Shown here piece after piece: positions 54,641-64,000 of a DNA stretch of 64,000 nucleotides; within the stretch, counting starts at the first letter, position 1, and the number at the start of each line of letters is the position of its first letter. A model generated the notes under the pieces. The model did no database searches. It was not told where the DNA came from and worked only from the letters and a program-made list of their open reading frames with translations. A program made the position numbers and the translations under genes. The stretch comes from Bufo bufo (Eukaryota > Chordata > Amphibia > Anura > Bufonidae): positions 218,866,624-218,930,623 of the forward strand of contig NC_053389.1 of NCBI RefSeq assembly GCF_905171765.1, given 5' to 3'.

Positions 54641-54953
54641 TTTTTCTCTCACCGCGCATGCGCCGAATGCTGAACAGCGCGAGATTTCACCAGAGCACAG
54701 GGCTGGCAGACAGATGCGAGCGCTGCCTGGCCCTGTCAATCAGGACTTGGAGGGAGGCAACAAAGGTGGGAGAACGGAGCCTCTAGGAAGCAGGAACAAT
54801 GCATCCCCCGCACCTAGAGGCTAAATAGCATATTATAAAAGTTAGATTTCTGGCGTAACGGGGGCATAGATAAAAGTAGGAATAGGCTGTTATGTTTAGC
54901 ACATCACTAATGTCAGCTAGCTTAATAGGGTTAAATCTGGTGACAGAAACCCT
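54641..54953. mobile_element. Right half of a TTAA MITE
   Basis: GCGCATGCGCCGAATG, CCTAGAGGC and an end of GGTGACAGAAACCC followed by TTAA (54954-54957) match the class of nested TTAA MITEs here. The left half is replaced by CR1 copy C, so the MITE was probably its target or was truncated by it. Confidence 0.6.
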
Positions 54954-55159
54954 TTAAACACAGTATACTCTCAGCTGCTTTGCAATAAACCTGGCAGCAA
55001 AAGCAATGCACACAAATAATTTAGCTCTCACAGATTCTCCCTCACGTAATCTAAAGTCACACACGTAATACAAAATCAAACATGCAAACGCTTATAAACT
55101 CGCTTTATTTGCCCGCTTGTATAAATGGAGCTCTTAAACCAGTCTGCTTTTTTCCTCTG

Positions 55160-55225
55160 GATTCACCTGTATTTACTTTATTCTGCTGTTAGTATGGGCA
55201 GCATAAAGTTGATAACAGGTTCCCT
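55160..55225. mobile_element. TTAA MITE, right part (partner of 47132-47562)
   Basis: ACTTTATTCTGCTG through GATAACAGGTTCCCT with TTAA at 55226-55229 matches the right end of the complete copy at 40665-40730. Together with 47132-47562 it reconstructs one element. Confidence 0.85.
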
Positions 55226-55257
55226 TTAAGGATATAGCCTTGTTTTGTACTTAAAGG

Positions 55258-55680
55258 GCTTATGTCATGATTGATGTAAAAATGAAAATCAGACATCATA
55301 TCGTACATGACAATCTCTTTCTAACAAAGCTTGAACCAGCCATGTACCTCACATGGATCCATAGAATTCTCCCTAATTTGCTTCTATCGCTCTCTCTCCC
55401 TATCACAGCTATGGGGTTGCGTCCCTTCTGCAGCAGCTCTCTGCCGATCGCAGTTTGGGGTTGCGTCCCTTCTGCAGCAGCTCTCTCCCTATCGCAGCTC
55501 ATGTAGCTGTAATAGGGAGATATACAGTATCTCAGGGTATATCCTTTCTGTTGTAGCTCTCTCCCTGTAACTGTCACAGCAGTAGATATGAATGGCAACA
55601 ATTGAAGGATGGAACTGTCCATGTGCAACCACCTCAGTGAGTAATCATGCACATTACTGTACAGATTAAACACCTAGGGC
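55258..55680. repeat. Degenerate tandem repeat of a CTGCAGCAGCTCTCT unit
   Basis: GGGTTGCGTCCCTTCTGCAG followed by CAGCTCTCT and CTATCGCAG recurs at about 55414, 55460 and (diverged) 55538. The frames on both strands come from the repeat. No gene is recognised. Confidence 0.55.
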
Positions 55681-56299
55681 CACTATTATAATGAAGTAAG
55701 AGAATATCTCACAACTGGAGCATTTTTGTAACAAAGTAAATTACAAAAGTAACTCATTTTTCATGCTGAATTATATTACAATAACATTTAAAGGTGGCAT
55801 TTCAGGAAATTGAGTTTTATTTGGTCAGGATTAATGGTGTCCTCAATGCTGGGAATTACAGAGAGATACAGATAAAAAAAAATTGGGCACCCCTGGTAAA
55901 AAGTACAGTTACTGTGAACAGATAAGCAAGTTGAAGATGAACTGATCTCCAAAAGGCATAAAGTTAAAGGTGAAACACACTTTTTAACATTTTAACCACC
56001 TCAGCCCCCAGTGCTTAAACACCCTGAAAGACCAGGCCACTTTTTACACTTCTGACCTACACTACTTTCACCGTTTATTGCTCGGTCATGCAACTTACCA
56101 CCCAAATGAATTTTACCTCCTTTTCTTCTCACTAATAGAGCTTTCATTTGGTGGTATTTCATTGCTGCTGACATTTTTACTTTTTTTGTTATTAATCGAA
56201 ATTTAACGATTTTTTTGCAAAAAAATGACATTTTTCACTTTCAGTTGTAAAATTTTGCAAAAAAAACGAGATCCATATAGAAATTTTGCTCTAAATTTA

Positions 56300-59200
56300 T
56301 AGTTCTACATGTCTTTGATAAAAAAAAAATGTTTGGGTAAAAAAAAAATGGTTTGGGTAAAAGTTATAGCGTTTACAAACTATGGTACAAAAATGTGAAT
56401 TTCCGCTTTTTGAAGCCGCTCTGACTTTCTGAGCACCTGTCATGTTTCCTGAGGTTCTACAATGCCCAGACAGTACAAACACCCCACAAATGACCCCATT
56501 TCTGAAAGTACACACCCTAAGGTATTCGCTGATGGGCATAGTGAGTTCATAGAACTTTTTATTTTTTGTCACAAGTTAGCGGAAAATGATGATTTTTTTT
56601 TTTTTTTTTTTTTTTCTTACAAAGTCTCATATTCCACTAACTTGTGACAAAAAATAAAAAGTTCTATGAACTCACTATGCCCATCAGCGAATACCTTGGG
56701 GTCTCTTCTTTCCAAAATGGGGTCACTTGTGGGGTAGTTATACTGCCCTGGCATTCTAGGGGCCCAAATGTGTGGTAAGGAGTTTGAAATCAAATTCAGT
56801 AAAAAATGACCTGTGAAATCCGAAAGGTGCTCTTTGGAATATGGGCCCCTTTGCCCACCTAGGCTGCAAAAAAGTGTCACACATCTGGTATCTCCGTACT
56901 CAGGAGAAGGTGGGGAATGTGTTTTGGGGTGTCATTTTATATATACCCATGCTGGGTGAGAGAAATATCTTGGCAAAAGACAACTTTTCCCATTTTTTTA
57001 TACAAAGTTGTCATTTGACCAAGATATTTATCTCACCCAGTATGGGTATATGTAAAAAGACACCCCAAAACACATTCCTCAACTTCTCCTGAGTACGGGG
57101 ATACCAGATGTGTGACGCTTTTTTGCAGCCTAGGTGGGCAAAGGGGCCCATATTCCAAAGAGCACCTTTCGGATTTCACTCCTCATTTTTTCCTGAATTT
57201 GATTTCAAACTCCTTACCACACATTTGGGCCCCTAGAATACCAGGGCAGTATAACTACCCCACAAGTGACCCCATTTTGGAAAGAAGACACCCCAAGGTA
57301 TTCCGTGAGGGGCATGGCGAGTTCCTAGAATTTTTTATTTTTTGTCACAAGTTAGTGGAAAATGATGATTTTTTTTTTTTTTTTTTTTTTCATACAAAGT
57401 CTCATATTCCACAAACTTGTGACAAAAAATAAAAACTTCCATGAACTCACTATGCCCATCAGCGAATACCTTGGGGTCTCTTCTTTCCAAAATGGGGTCA
57501 CTTGTGGGGTAGTTATACTGCCCTGGCATTCTAGGGGCCCAAATGTGTGGTAAGTAGGTAAATGACCTGTGAAATCCGAAAGGTGCTCTTTGGAATGTGG
57601 GCCCCTTTGCCCCCCTAGGCTGCAAAAAAGTGTCACACATCTGGTATCTCCGTACTCAGGAGAAGTTGAGGAATGTGTTTTGGGGTGTCTTTTTACATAT
57701 ACCCATGCTGGGTGAGATAAATATCTTGGTCAAATGCCAACTTTGTATAAAAAAATGGGAAAAGTTGTCTTTTGCCAAGATATTTCTCTCACCCAGCATG
57801 GGTATATGTAAAATGACACCCCAAAACACATTCCCCAACTTCTCCCGATTACGGAGATACCAGATGTGTGACACTTTTTTGCAGCCTAGGTGGGCAAAGG
57901 GGCCCATATTCAAAAGAGCACCTTTCGGATTTCAAAGGTCATTTTTTACAGAATTTGATTTCAAACTCCTTACCACACATTTGGGCCCCTAGAATGCCAG
58001 GGCAGTATAACTACCCCACAAGTGACCCCATTTTGGAAAGAAGAGACCCCAAGGTATTCGCTGATGGGCATAGTGAGTTCATGGAACTTTTTATTTTTTG
58101 TCACAAGTTAGTGGAATATGAGACTTTGTATGAAAAAAAAAAAAAAAAAAAAAAATAAGCATTTTCCACTAACTTGTGACAAAAAATAAAAAATTCTAGG
58201 AACTCGCCATGCCCCTCACGGAATACCTTGGGGTGTCTTCTTTCCAAAATGGGGTCACTTGTGGGGTAGTTATACTGCCCTGGCATTTTCCAGGGGCCCT
58301 AATGTGTGGTAAGTAGGTAAATGACCTGTGAAATCCTAAAGGTGCTCTTTGGAATGTGGGCCCCTTTGCCCACCTAGGCTGCAAAAAAGTGTCACACATG
58401 TGGTATCTCCGTATTCAGGAGACGTTGGGGAATGTGTTTTGGGGTGTCATTTTACATATACCCATGCTGGGTGAGAGAAATATCTTGGCAAAAGACAACT
58501 TTTCCCATTTTTTTATACAAAGTTGGCATTTGACCAAGATATTTCTCTCACCCAGCATGGGTATATGTAAAATGACACCCCAAAACACATTCCCCAACTT
58601 CTCCTGAGTACGGCGATACCAGATGTGTGACACTTTTTTGCAGCCTAGATGCGCAAAGGTGCCCAAATTCCTTTTAGGAGGGCATTTTTAGACATTTGGA
58701 TACCAGACTTCTTCTCACGCTTTGGGGCCCCTAGAATGCCAGGGCATTATAAATACCCCACATGTGACCCCATTTTGGAAAGAAGACACCCCAAGGTATT
58801 CAATGAGGGGCATGGCGAGTTCATAGAAAATTTTTTTTTTTGGCACAAGTTAGCGGAAATTGATATTTTTTATTTTTTTCTCACAAAGTCTCCCGTTCCG
58901 CTAACTTGGGACAAAAATTTCAATCTTTCATGGACTCAATATGCCCCTCACGGAATACCTGGGGGTGTCTTCTTTCCGAAATGGGGTCACATGTGGGGTA
59001 TTTATACTGCCCTGGCATTCTAGGGGCCCTAAAGCGTGAGAAGAAGTCTGGAATATAAATGTCTAAAAAATTTTACGCATTTGGATTCCGTGAGGGGTAT
59101 GGTGAGTTCATGTGAGATTTTATTTTTTGACACAAGTTAGTGGAATATGAGACTTTGTAAGAAAAAAAAAATAAAATTCCGCTAACTTGGGCCAAAAAAA
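56300..59200. repeat. Serial palindromes, half-units of about 360-395 bp in alternating orientation
   Basis: Blocks carrying GGGGTCACTTGTGGGGTAG, GGGCCCCTTTGCCC and GGGTGAGAGAAATATCTTGG alternate in direction. Dyad centres lie near 56600, 56993, 57377, 57752, 58145, 58507 and, more diverged, 58865. Centres alternate between poly-T/poly-A hinges and TTTTTTTATACAAAG hinges. Confidence 0.9.
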
Positions 59201-59214
59201 TATCTGAATGGAGC

Positions 59215-60370
59215 CTTACAGAGGGGTGATCAATGACAGGGGGGTTGATCAATGACAGGGGGGTTGATCAATGACAGGGGGGTGATCAATGACAGGGGGG
59301 TGATCAATGACAGGGGGGTGATCAGGGAGTCTATATGGGGTGATAACCACAGTCATTGATCACGCCCCTGTAAGGCTTCATTCAGACGTCCGGATGCGTT
59401 TTGCGGATCCGATCCATCTATCAGTGCATCCGTAAAAATCATGCGGACGTCTGAATGGAGCTTTACAGGGGGGTAATCAATGACAGGGGGGTGATCAGGG
59501 AGTCTATATGGGGTGATCACCACAGTCATTGATCACGCCCCTGTAAGGCTTCATTCAGACGTCCGGATGCGTTTTGCGGATCCGATCCATCTATCAGTGC
59601 ATCCGTAAAAATCATGCGGACGTCTGAATGGAGCTTTACAGGGGGGTAATCAATGACAGGGGGGTAATCAATGACAGGGGGGTGATCAGGGAGTCTATAT
59701 GGGGTGATCACCACAGTCATTGATCATGCCCCTGTAAGGCTTCATTCAGACGTCCGGATGCGTTTTGCGGATCCGATCCATCTATCAGTGCATCCGTAAA
59801 AATCATGCGGACATCTGAATGGAGCTTTACAGGGGGGTAATCAATGACAGGGGGGTGATCACCACAGTCATTGATCATGCCCCTGTAAGGCTTCATTCAG
59901 ACGACCGGATGCGTTTTGCGGATCCGATCCATGTATCAGTGCATCCGTAAAAATCATGCGGACATCTGAATGGAGCTTTACAGGGGGGTGATCAGGGAGT
60001 CTATATGGGGTGATCACCACAGTCATTGATCATGCCCCTGTAAGGCTTCATTCAGACGTCCGGATGCGTTTTGCGGATCCGATCCATCTATCAGTGGATC
60101 CGTAAAAATCATGCGGACGTCTGAATGGAGCTTTACAGGGGGGTAATCAATGACAGGGGGGTGATCAGGGAGTCTATATGGGGTGATCACCACAGTCATT
60201 GATCACGCCCCTGTAAGGCTTCATTCAGACGTCCGGATGCGTTTTGCGGATCCGATCCATCTATCAGTGGATCCGTAAAAATCATGCGGACGTCTGAATG
60301 GAGCTTTACAGGGGGTTGATCAATGACAGGGGGGTAATCAATGACAGGGGGGTGATCAGGGAGTCTATAT
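59215..60370. repeat. Compound satellite that has amplified a short MITE
   Basis: Short units GATCAATGACAGGGGGGT (18-19 bp) are interspersed with six copies of an inverted-repeat module (GGCTTCATTCAGACG...CGTCTGAATGGAGC, about 89 bp) starting at 59374, 59547, 59738, 59889, 60044 and 60217. Spacings are 173, 191, 151, 155 and 173 bp. A seventh right half is at about 59197. The module has TAA at its left and TTTA at its right, like the Harbinger-type MITEs elsewhere. Confidence 0.9.
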
Positions 60371-60477
60371 GGGGTGATCAGGGGTGATTAGGGGTGATCA
60401 GGGGCTAATAAGGGGTTAATAAGTGACGGGGGGGGGTGTAGTGTAGTGTAGTGGTGCTTGGTGCTACTTTACTGAGC

Positions 60478-60798
60478 TACCTGTGTCCTCTGGTGGTCGA
60501 TCCAAACAAAGGGGACCACCAGAGGACCAGGTAGCAGGTATATTAGACGCTGTTATCAAAACAGCGTCTAATATACCTGTTAGGGGTTAAAAAAAACACA
60601 TCTCCAGCCTGCCAGCGAACGATCGCCGCTGGCAGGCTGGAGATCAACTCTCTTACCTTCCGTTCCTGTGAGCGCGCGCGCCTGTGTGCGCGCGTTCACA
60701 GGAAATCTCGCCCATCGCGAGATGACGCATATATGCGTGACTCTGCGCAGGGCTGCCACCTCCGGAACGCGATCCTGCGTTAGGCGGTCCGGAGGTGG
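60478..60798. repeat. Ladder of six consecutive hairpins at the element terminus
   Basis: The arms in order are CCTCTGGTGGTC/GACCACCAGAGG, GGTATATTAGACGCTG/CAGCGTCTAATATACC, ATCTCCAGCCTGCCAGC/GCTGGCAGGCTGGAGAT, TTCCTGTGA...TCACAGGAA with GCGCGC arms, ATCTCGC/GCGAGAT, and CCACCTCCGGA/TCCGGAGGTGG. The last overlaps the terminal repeat. Confidence 0.9.
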
Positions 60799-60959
60799 TT
60801 AAGCAATATCAGTGTATTATTTGGTTTTATATAATTTTAGAGTGAAAAAAGTATGGGAGATTTGACTGCTCAAATAACTTTGACCAAGGTCTCAGACCTT
60901 AAATAGCCTTTTAGGGTTAAGGCTTGTTCACAATCATCATTAGGAAAGACCAGGTGATG

Positions 60960-61633
60960 CAAATCTCAAAGCTTTATAAATACCCAGACTCCTCTAACCT
61001 TGTCCCAAAAACAGCAGCTATGGGTTCTTCTAAGCAGCTGCTTAACACTCTGAAAATGAAAATAGTTGAGGCCCACAAAACAGGAGAAGGCTATAAGAAG
61101 ATAGCAAAAAGTTTTTAGGTTGCCATTTCCTCAGTTCGAAATGTAATTAAGAAATGTCAGTTAAGAGGAACAGTGGAGATCAAGAGACAGCTGCCTGTAG
61201 GATTGCTAGAACCACAAATCAGAATCCCCCGCTTGCCTACAAAAGACCTTTAGGAAGATTTAACAGATTCTGGAGTATTGTTCTACTGTTCCGTGTCGCC
61301 TGTCATCAGAAGAAAACCTTTTCTCCTCACGACTAAATTCAGTGTCAACAGTTTGCAAAAGAACATCTAAACAAGGCTGATGCATTTTGGAAAAAGTCCT
61401 TTGGACCGATGAGGTTAAAATATAACTCTTTAGCTACAATGAACCAAGGTATGTTTGAAGAAGAAAAAGGGCACAGAATTTCAGGAAAAGAACACCTCTC
61501 CAACCAATAAGCATGGGGATGGATCAATTATGCTTTGGGGTTGTGTTCCAGCCAATGGCACAGGAAACCTTTCACGGGTAGAGACACGAATGGATTCAAT
61601 GAAATCCCAGCAAATTCTGGAAGAAAACATAAC
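60960..61633 (+). pseudogene. Tc1 transposase, N-terminal and middle part, many stops
   Basis: GSSKQLLNTLKMKIVEAHKT, with GYKKIAKSF, is the first helix-turn-helix. After several stops the frame gives GDGSIMLWGCVPANGTGNL, the Tc1 block before the second catalytic Asp. It is cut by an L2-like insertion at 61634. Confidence 0.75.
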
Positions 61634-61880
61634 AAGCCTACAACCAGTGACCCTGCTGCCTCTATACCGCCATGACCAACTTAACTCGCACCTACTGTGT
61701 CCTTCTCCTATGCCATGTAGATTGTAAGCCCTCACGGGCAGGGCCCTCTCTCCTTCTGTACCAGTTTGTAACTTGTCTTGTTTATGATTAGTGCAATTGT
61801 CTGTATTATGTATGTGCACCGCTTATCATATGTACAGCGCTATGGAACGAATGGCGCTTTACTAATAAATAATAATAATA
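61634..61880 (+). mobile_element. L2-type LINE (or dependent SINE) 3' end, ATAAC duplication
   Basis: TAGATTGTAAGCCCTCACGG, GCAGGGCCCTC, TACAGCGCTATGGAA and a terminal AATAATAATAATA run are the conserved 3' part of L2-type retroposons. ATAAC occurs at 61629-61633 and 61881-61885. Only the last about 250 bp are present. Confidence 0.8.
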
Positions 61881-61885
61881 ATAAC

Positions 61886-62058
61886 ACCAACTGTAAAAAA
61901 GCTGAAGTTAAAAAGAGGATAGCTTCTACAAATAGACAATGATCCTAAACACATCTCAAAATCCACAATAGACTATCTGAAAAGGCGCAAAGTGAAGGTT
62001 TTACCATGGCCCTCACAGTCCTCGGATATGAACATCATTGAAAATCTATGGATAGACC
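61886..62058 (+). pseudogene. Tc1 transposase, catalytic end
   Basis: The frame gives DNDPKH (second catalytic Asp), YLKRRKVKVLPWPSQSSDMN and IIENLW (catalytic Glu). It is then cut by the TTAA MITE at 62059 and continues as NPGISQNWETFASKNG-like text from 62780. Confidence 0.75.
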
Positions 62059-62062
62059 TTAA

Positions 62063-62774
62063 AGGGATTCTGCCATGAGATTTGAGCCCTATAAGCTAAA
62101 CATATGGCCAGGTCCGTACTAATAACATGAATCCTAAACTGCCCTTATTAAACCTGCTTGTGGCTCTATTAGCCCAAAAAACAGGTTTTTATAAGCTGTC
62201 ACTCACCTACCTAAGGTGCCCAAGGGGTTTTACGTTAGCCCAGGGTGCCCGCCCGCACCCCTCGCAGCCTGGTGCCCGGCGCCGCCTTCCTCACCTCAGC
62301 CCTGCCTCCGCAATCCTCCCGTCCCTCTGCTAGATCCGGCGCCTGTGCACTAGGCTCAACCTAATGCGCCGCGGACTCCTGTCCAGCGGCTTCGTTGAGC
62401 GAAGTGCGCATGCGCCACCTGATCGCATGCGCACTTCGCTCAACGAAGCCGCTGCCAGGAGTCCACGGCGCATCAGGCTGAGCCTAGTGCGCAAGCGCTG
62501 GATCTAGCAGAGGGACGGGAGGATTGCGGAGGCGGGGCTGAGGAGATGAAGGCGGCACTGGGCACCAGACGGCGAGGGGCGCGGGCGGGTACCCTGGGTT
62601 AACGTAAAACCCCTTGGGCACCTTAGGTAGGTGAGTGACAGCTTATAAAAAACAGTTTTTTGGGCTAATAGAGCCACAAGCAGGTTTAATAAGGGCAGTT
62701 TAGGATTCATGTTATTAGTTCGGACCTGGCCATATGTTTAGCTTATAGGGCTCAAATCTCATGACAAAATCCCT
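62063..62774. mobile_element. TTAA MITE, almost entirely palindromic
   Basis: TTAA at 62059-62062 and 62775-62778 flanks AGGGATTCTGCCATGAG and its mirror. The two halves, about 355 bp each, are inverted copies (the same 68-codon frame appears at 62127-62333 plus and 62504-62710 minus). The centre, near 62420, is CGCATGCGC-rich. Confidence 0.9.
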
Positions 62775-63039
62775 TTAAAAGGGCAGTGCGTGCAAGACAA
62801 CCCAGGAATCTCACAAAACTGGGAGACTTTTGCAAGCAAGAATGGCTAAAAATCCTTCAAACAAGAATTGAAAGACTCTTGGCTGGCTACAAAAAAATCT
62901 TAAAAATATAAAAGATGAAAAAAAAAAAGTGGTTGCTTAAAATACAAAGGTGTCATCTTTAACCTTATGTCATTTTGAGATCATTTCATCTTCAACTTGC
63001 TTAACTGTTCACAGTAACAGTAATTTTGAGGAGTTGCTC

Positions 63040-63555
63040 AAAATGTTACATTCCACTGTACTTATCTATCATGCAATACCTTCAGGTAGGCATCTAATGG
63101 TCTCCAATTTTATTCTGCAGCAGGACAAGGACCCCAAACATACAGCTAATTTCATTAAGAACTGTCTTCAACATAAAGAAGAACACGGAGTACTGGAAGT
63201 GACGATATGGTCCCCACAGAACCCTCAACGTAAAATTACCCAGTCTGTTTGGGATTATATAAAGCAACAGAAGGATTTAAGCAAAACTACATCCAAAGAA
63301 GATCTGTGGTTAGTTTTCCCTGCCGAGTTACTTCAAAAACTGTGAGCATGTGTATCTAGAAGAACTGATGCTGTTTTGAAAGCAAAGGTTGGTCACATCA
63401 AATATTGGTTTGATTTAGATTTCTCTCTTGTTCATTCACCTTGCATTTTGTTCACTGATAACAATAAACTATTAACACTTCAATTTTTTTTAAAGCATTC
63501 TTAATTTGCAGCATTTTTCCACTCCTGCCTAAACCCTTTGCACAGTACTGTGTAA
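63040..63555 (+). pseudogene. Second Tc1 transposase fragment, C-terminal part
   Basis: LQQDKDPKHTANFIKNC carries the second catalytic Asp. The Glu region is degraded (PQRKITQSVWDYI). After a stop at 63343 the usual ending V-L-K-A-K-V-G-H appears. The 3' end TTTGCACAGTACTGTG at 63538-63553 looks like a terminal repeat. It belongs to a different Tc1 family from the neighbour at 55890-63030. Confidence 0.75.
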
Positions 63556-63559
63556 ATAT

Positions 63560-64000
63560 ATATTTTCAATATTTTTTTAAAACTTGACTAAATTTGTTTG
63601 TACACTTTTTAATAACCTTAGGAGACTTGAACTTGTTTTGTAATGTTTTTATTGCTTCTTTTCTAAACTGTAATACTCCTGTATTACAGTGCATAGTCAT
63701 TCTGACAGACAGGCTGATACATCCAGCTGGAGGTACATAGGATGCATTAGCACCTGGATCATGGCAGGCCTGGGGACCTTCAGAAGGCCTGGGCTGCCAT
63801 GCCAAGTACTCAACACCTTGCGATTGCGTTCATGGGATGCTGAAGGTAGGACTAAGGTAACTCCCTCTCTCTAACTGCTCAGATCTTGTGTCGCCATTTA
63901 TAACAGCATCTGAGGAGCTAAACTGCTGTGATGTGGGTGATTATCTCTGATCCTGGCAGTGGGAGCCAGATGCCTGTTGTATAATCGAGTTAGGACCCAG
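63560..64000. other. T-rich then hairpin-rich DNA, probable end of another TTAA-type element
   Basis: TGTAATACTCCTGTATTACA (63668-63687) is a hairpin, and CCTGGGGACCTTCAGAAGG and GGGCTGCCATGCC follow. This is the same organisation as the right ends of the elements at 15740-19312 and 36999-38028. The window ends before a terminus is reached. Confidence 0.4.

Larger units (their letters stand above)
55996..60798. mobile_element. 4.8-kb nonautonomous TTAA-flanked element (piggyBac-like)
   Basis: TTAA at 55992-55995 and 60799-60802 flanks CCACCTC and GAGGTGG, with ends 7-8 bp inverted. The structure in order is a T-rich left part, serial inverted half-units (56300-59200), a compound tandem array (59215-60370) and a hairpin ladder (60478-60798). 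There is no coding capacity; the many short frames are shadows of inverted repeats. The piggyBac assignment rests on TTAA and CC...GG ends only. Confidence 0.75.
55890..63030 (+). mobile_element. Degenerate Tc1/mariner element expanded to about 7 kb by nested insertions
   Basis: ACAGTTACTGTGAACAG with AAGTTGAAGATGAACTG at the left (55905-55960) is inverted at the right (62985-63022). Between them lie a TTAA-flanked 4.8-kb element (55996-60798), transposase remnants, an L2-like tail (61634-61880) and a TTAA MITE (62063-62774). Without these the Tc1 would be about 1.4 kb, close to the family norm. Confidence 0.8.

Noticed and set aside
56462..58666. Many 60-130-codon frames with similar peptides on both strands
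   Set aside because: They are translations of the same inverted half-unit and share no known domain; treated as repeat shadows.
59215..60370. Regularly spaced repeats resembling a CRISPR array
   Set aside because: The spacers are themselves repeats, the period varies by 18-bp units, no cas genes exist and the context is vertebrate.

Overview
The window is vertebrate nuclear DNA, most probably from a frog. It contains one recognisable host gene and is otherwise packed with nested transposable elements. The frog call is an inference. It rests on the mixture seen here: L1/Tx1-like and CR1-type LINEs, a Penelope-like element with hammerhead-ribozyme motifs, many TTAA-flanked MITEs (Kolobok or piggyBac type), many TAA/TTA-flanked Harbinger-type MITEs, Tc1/mariner and hAT elements. 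No bacterial-style operon, CRISPR array, rRNA or tRNA was seen.

Host gene: RERGL (Ras-like GTPase, RERG-like) lies on the minus strand at 38753-45816. Five coding exons with GT-AG borders join into an uninterrupted 204-residue reading frame. A TATA-like box sits upstream of the start. Its introns hold a TTAA MITE, a probable solo LTR, a Tc1 copy with a MITE inside it, another MITE and a degenerate ribozyme-like palindrome.

Left part (1-16 kb): a probable LTR on the minus strand; two minisatellites; a 215-bp palindrome of Penelope type; an L1-like fragment; and a second L1-like LINE (about 6898-15738). The second LINE is broken first by a 707-bp Penelope-derived insertion that ends in a hammerhead motif, then by a nearly full-length CR1 on the minus strand (about 9885-14965) with four tandem 5' monomers.

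Middle (16-38 kb): a T-rich element with terminal hairpins carrying a nested MITE-in-MITE; L1-like fragments; a 1.5-kb near-perfect palindrome with two mirrored intact hammerhead motifs and a 14-bp target duplication; hAT, Tc1 (DD36E spacing) and Penelope copies; three Harbinger-type MITEs placed end to end; a hAT element holding an inverted minisatellite; and another hairpin-ended element.

Right part (46-64 kb): two further CR1 copies on the minus strand lie within a TTAA MITE split by about 7.6 kb. Next is a degenerate Tc1 element (about 55.9-63.0 kb) that contains a 4.8-kb TTAA-flanked element made of serial palindromes, a compound tandem array that has amplified a MITE, and a ladder of hairpins. 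The same Tc1 also holds an L2-like LINE tail and another TTAA MITE.

The window is best read as a stratigraphy of insertions. Many target-site duplications are intact, so the order of events can often be read directly. The most unusual signals are the ribozyme-bearing palindrome, the serial-palindrome and hairpin-ladder elements, and the MITE-capturing satellite.
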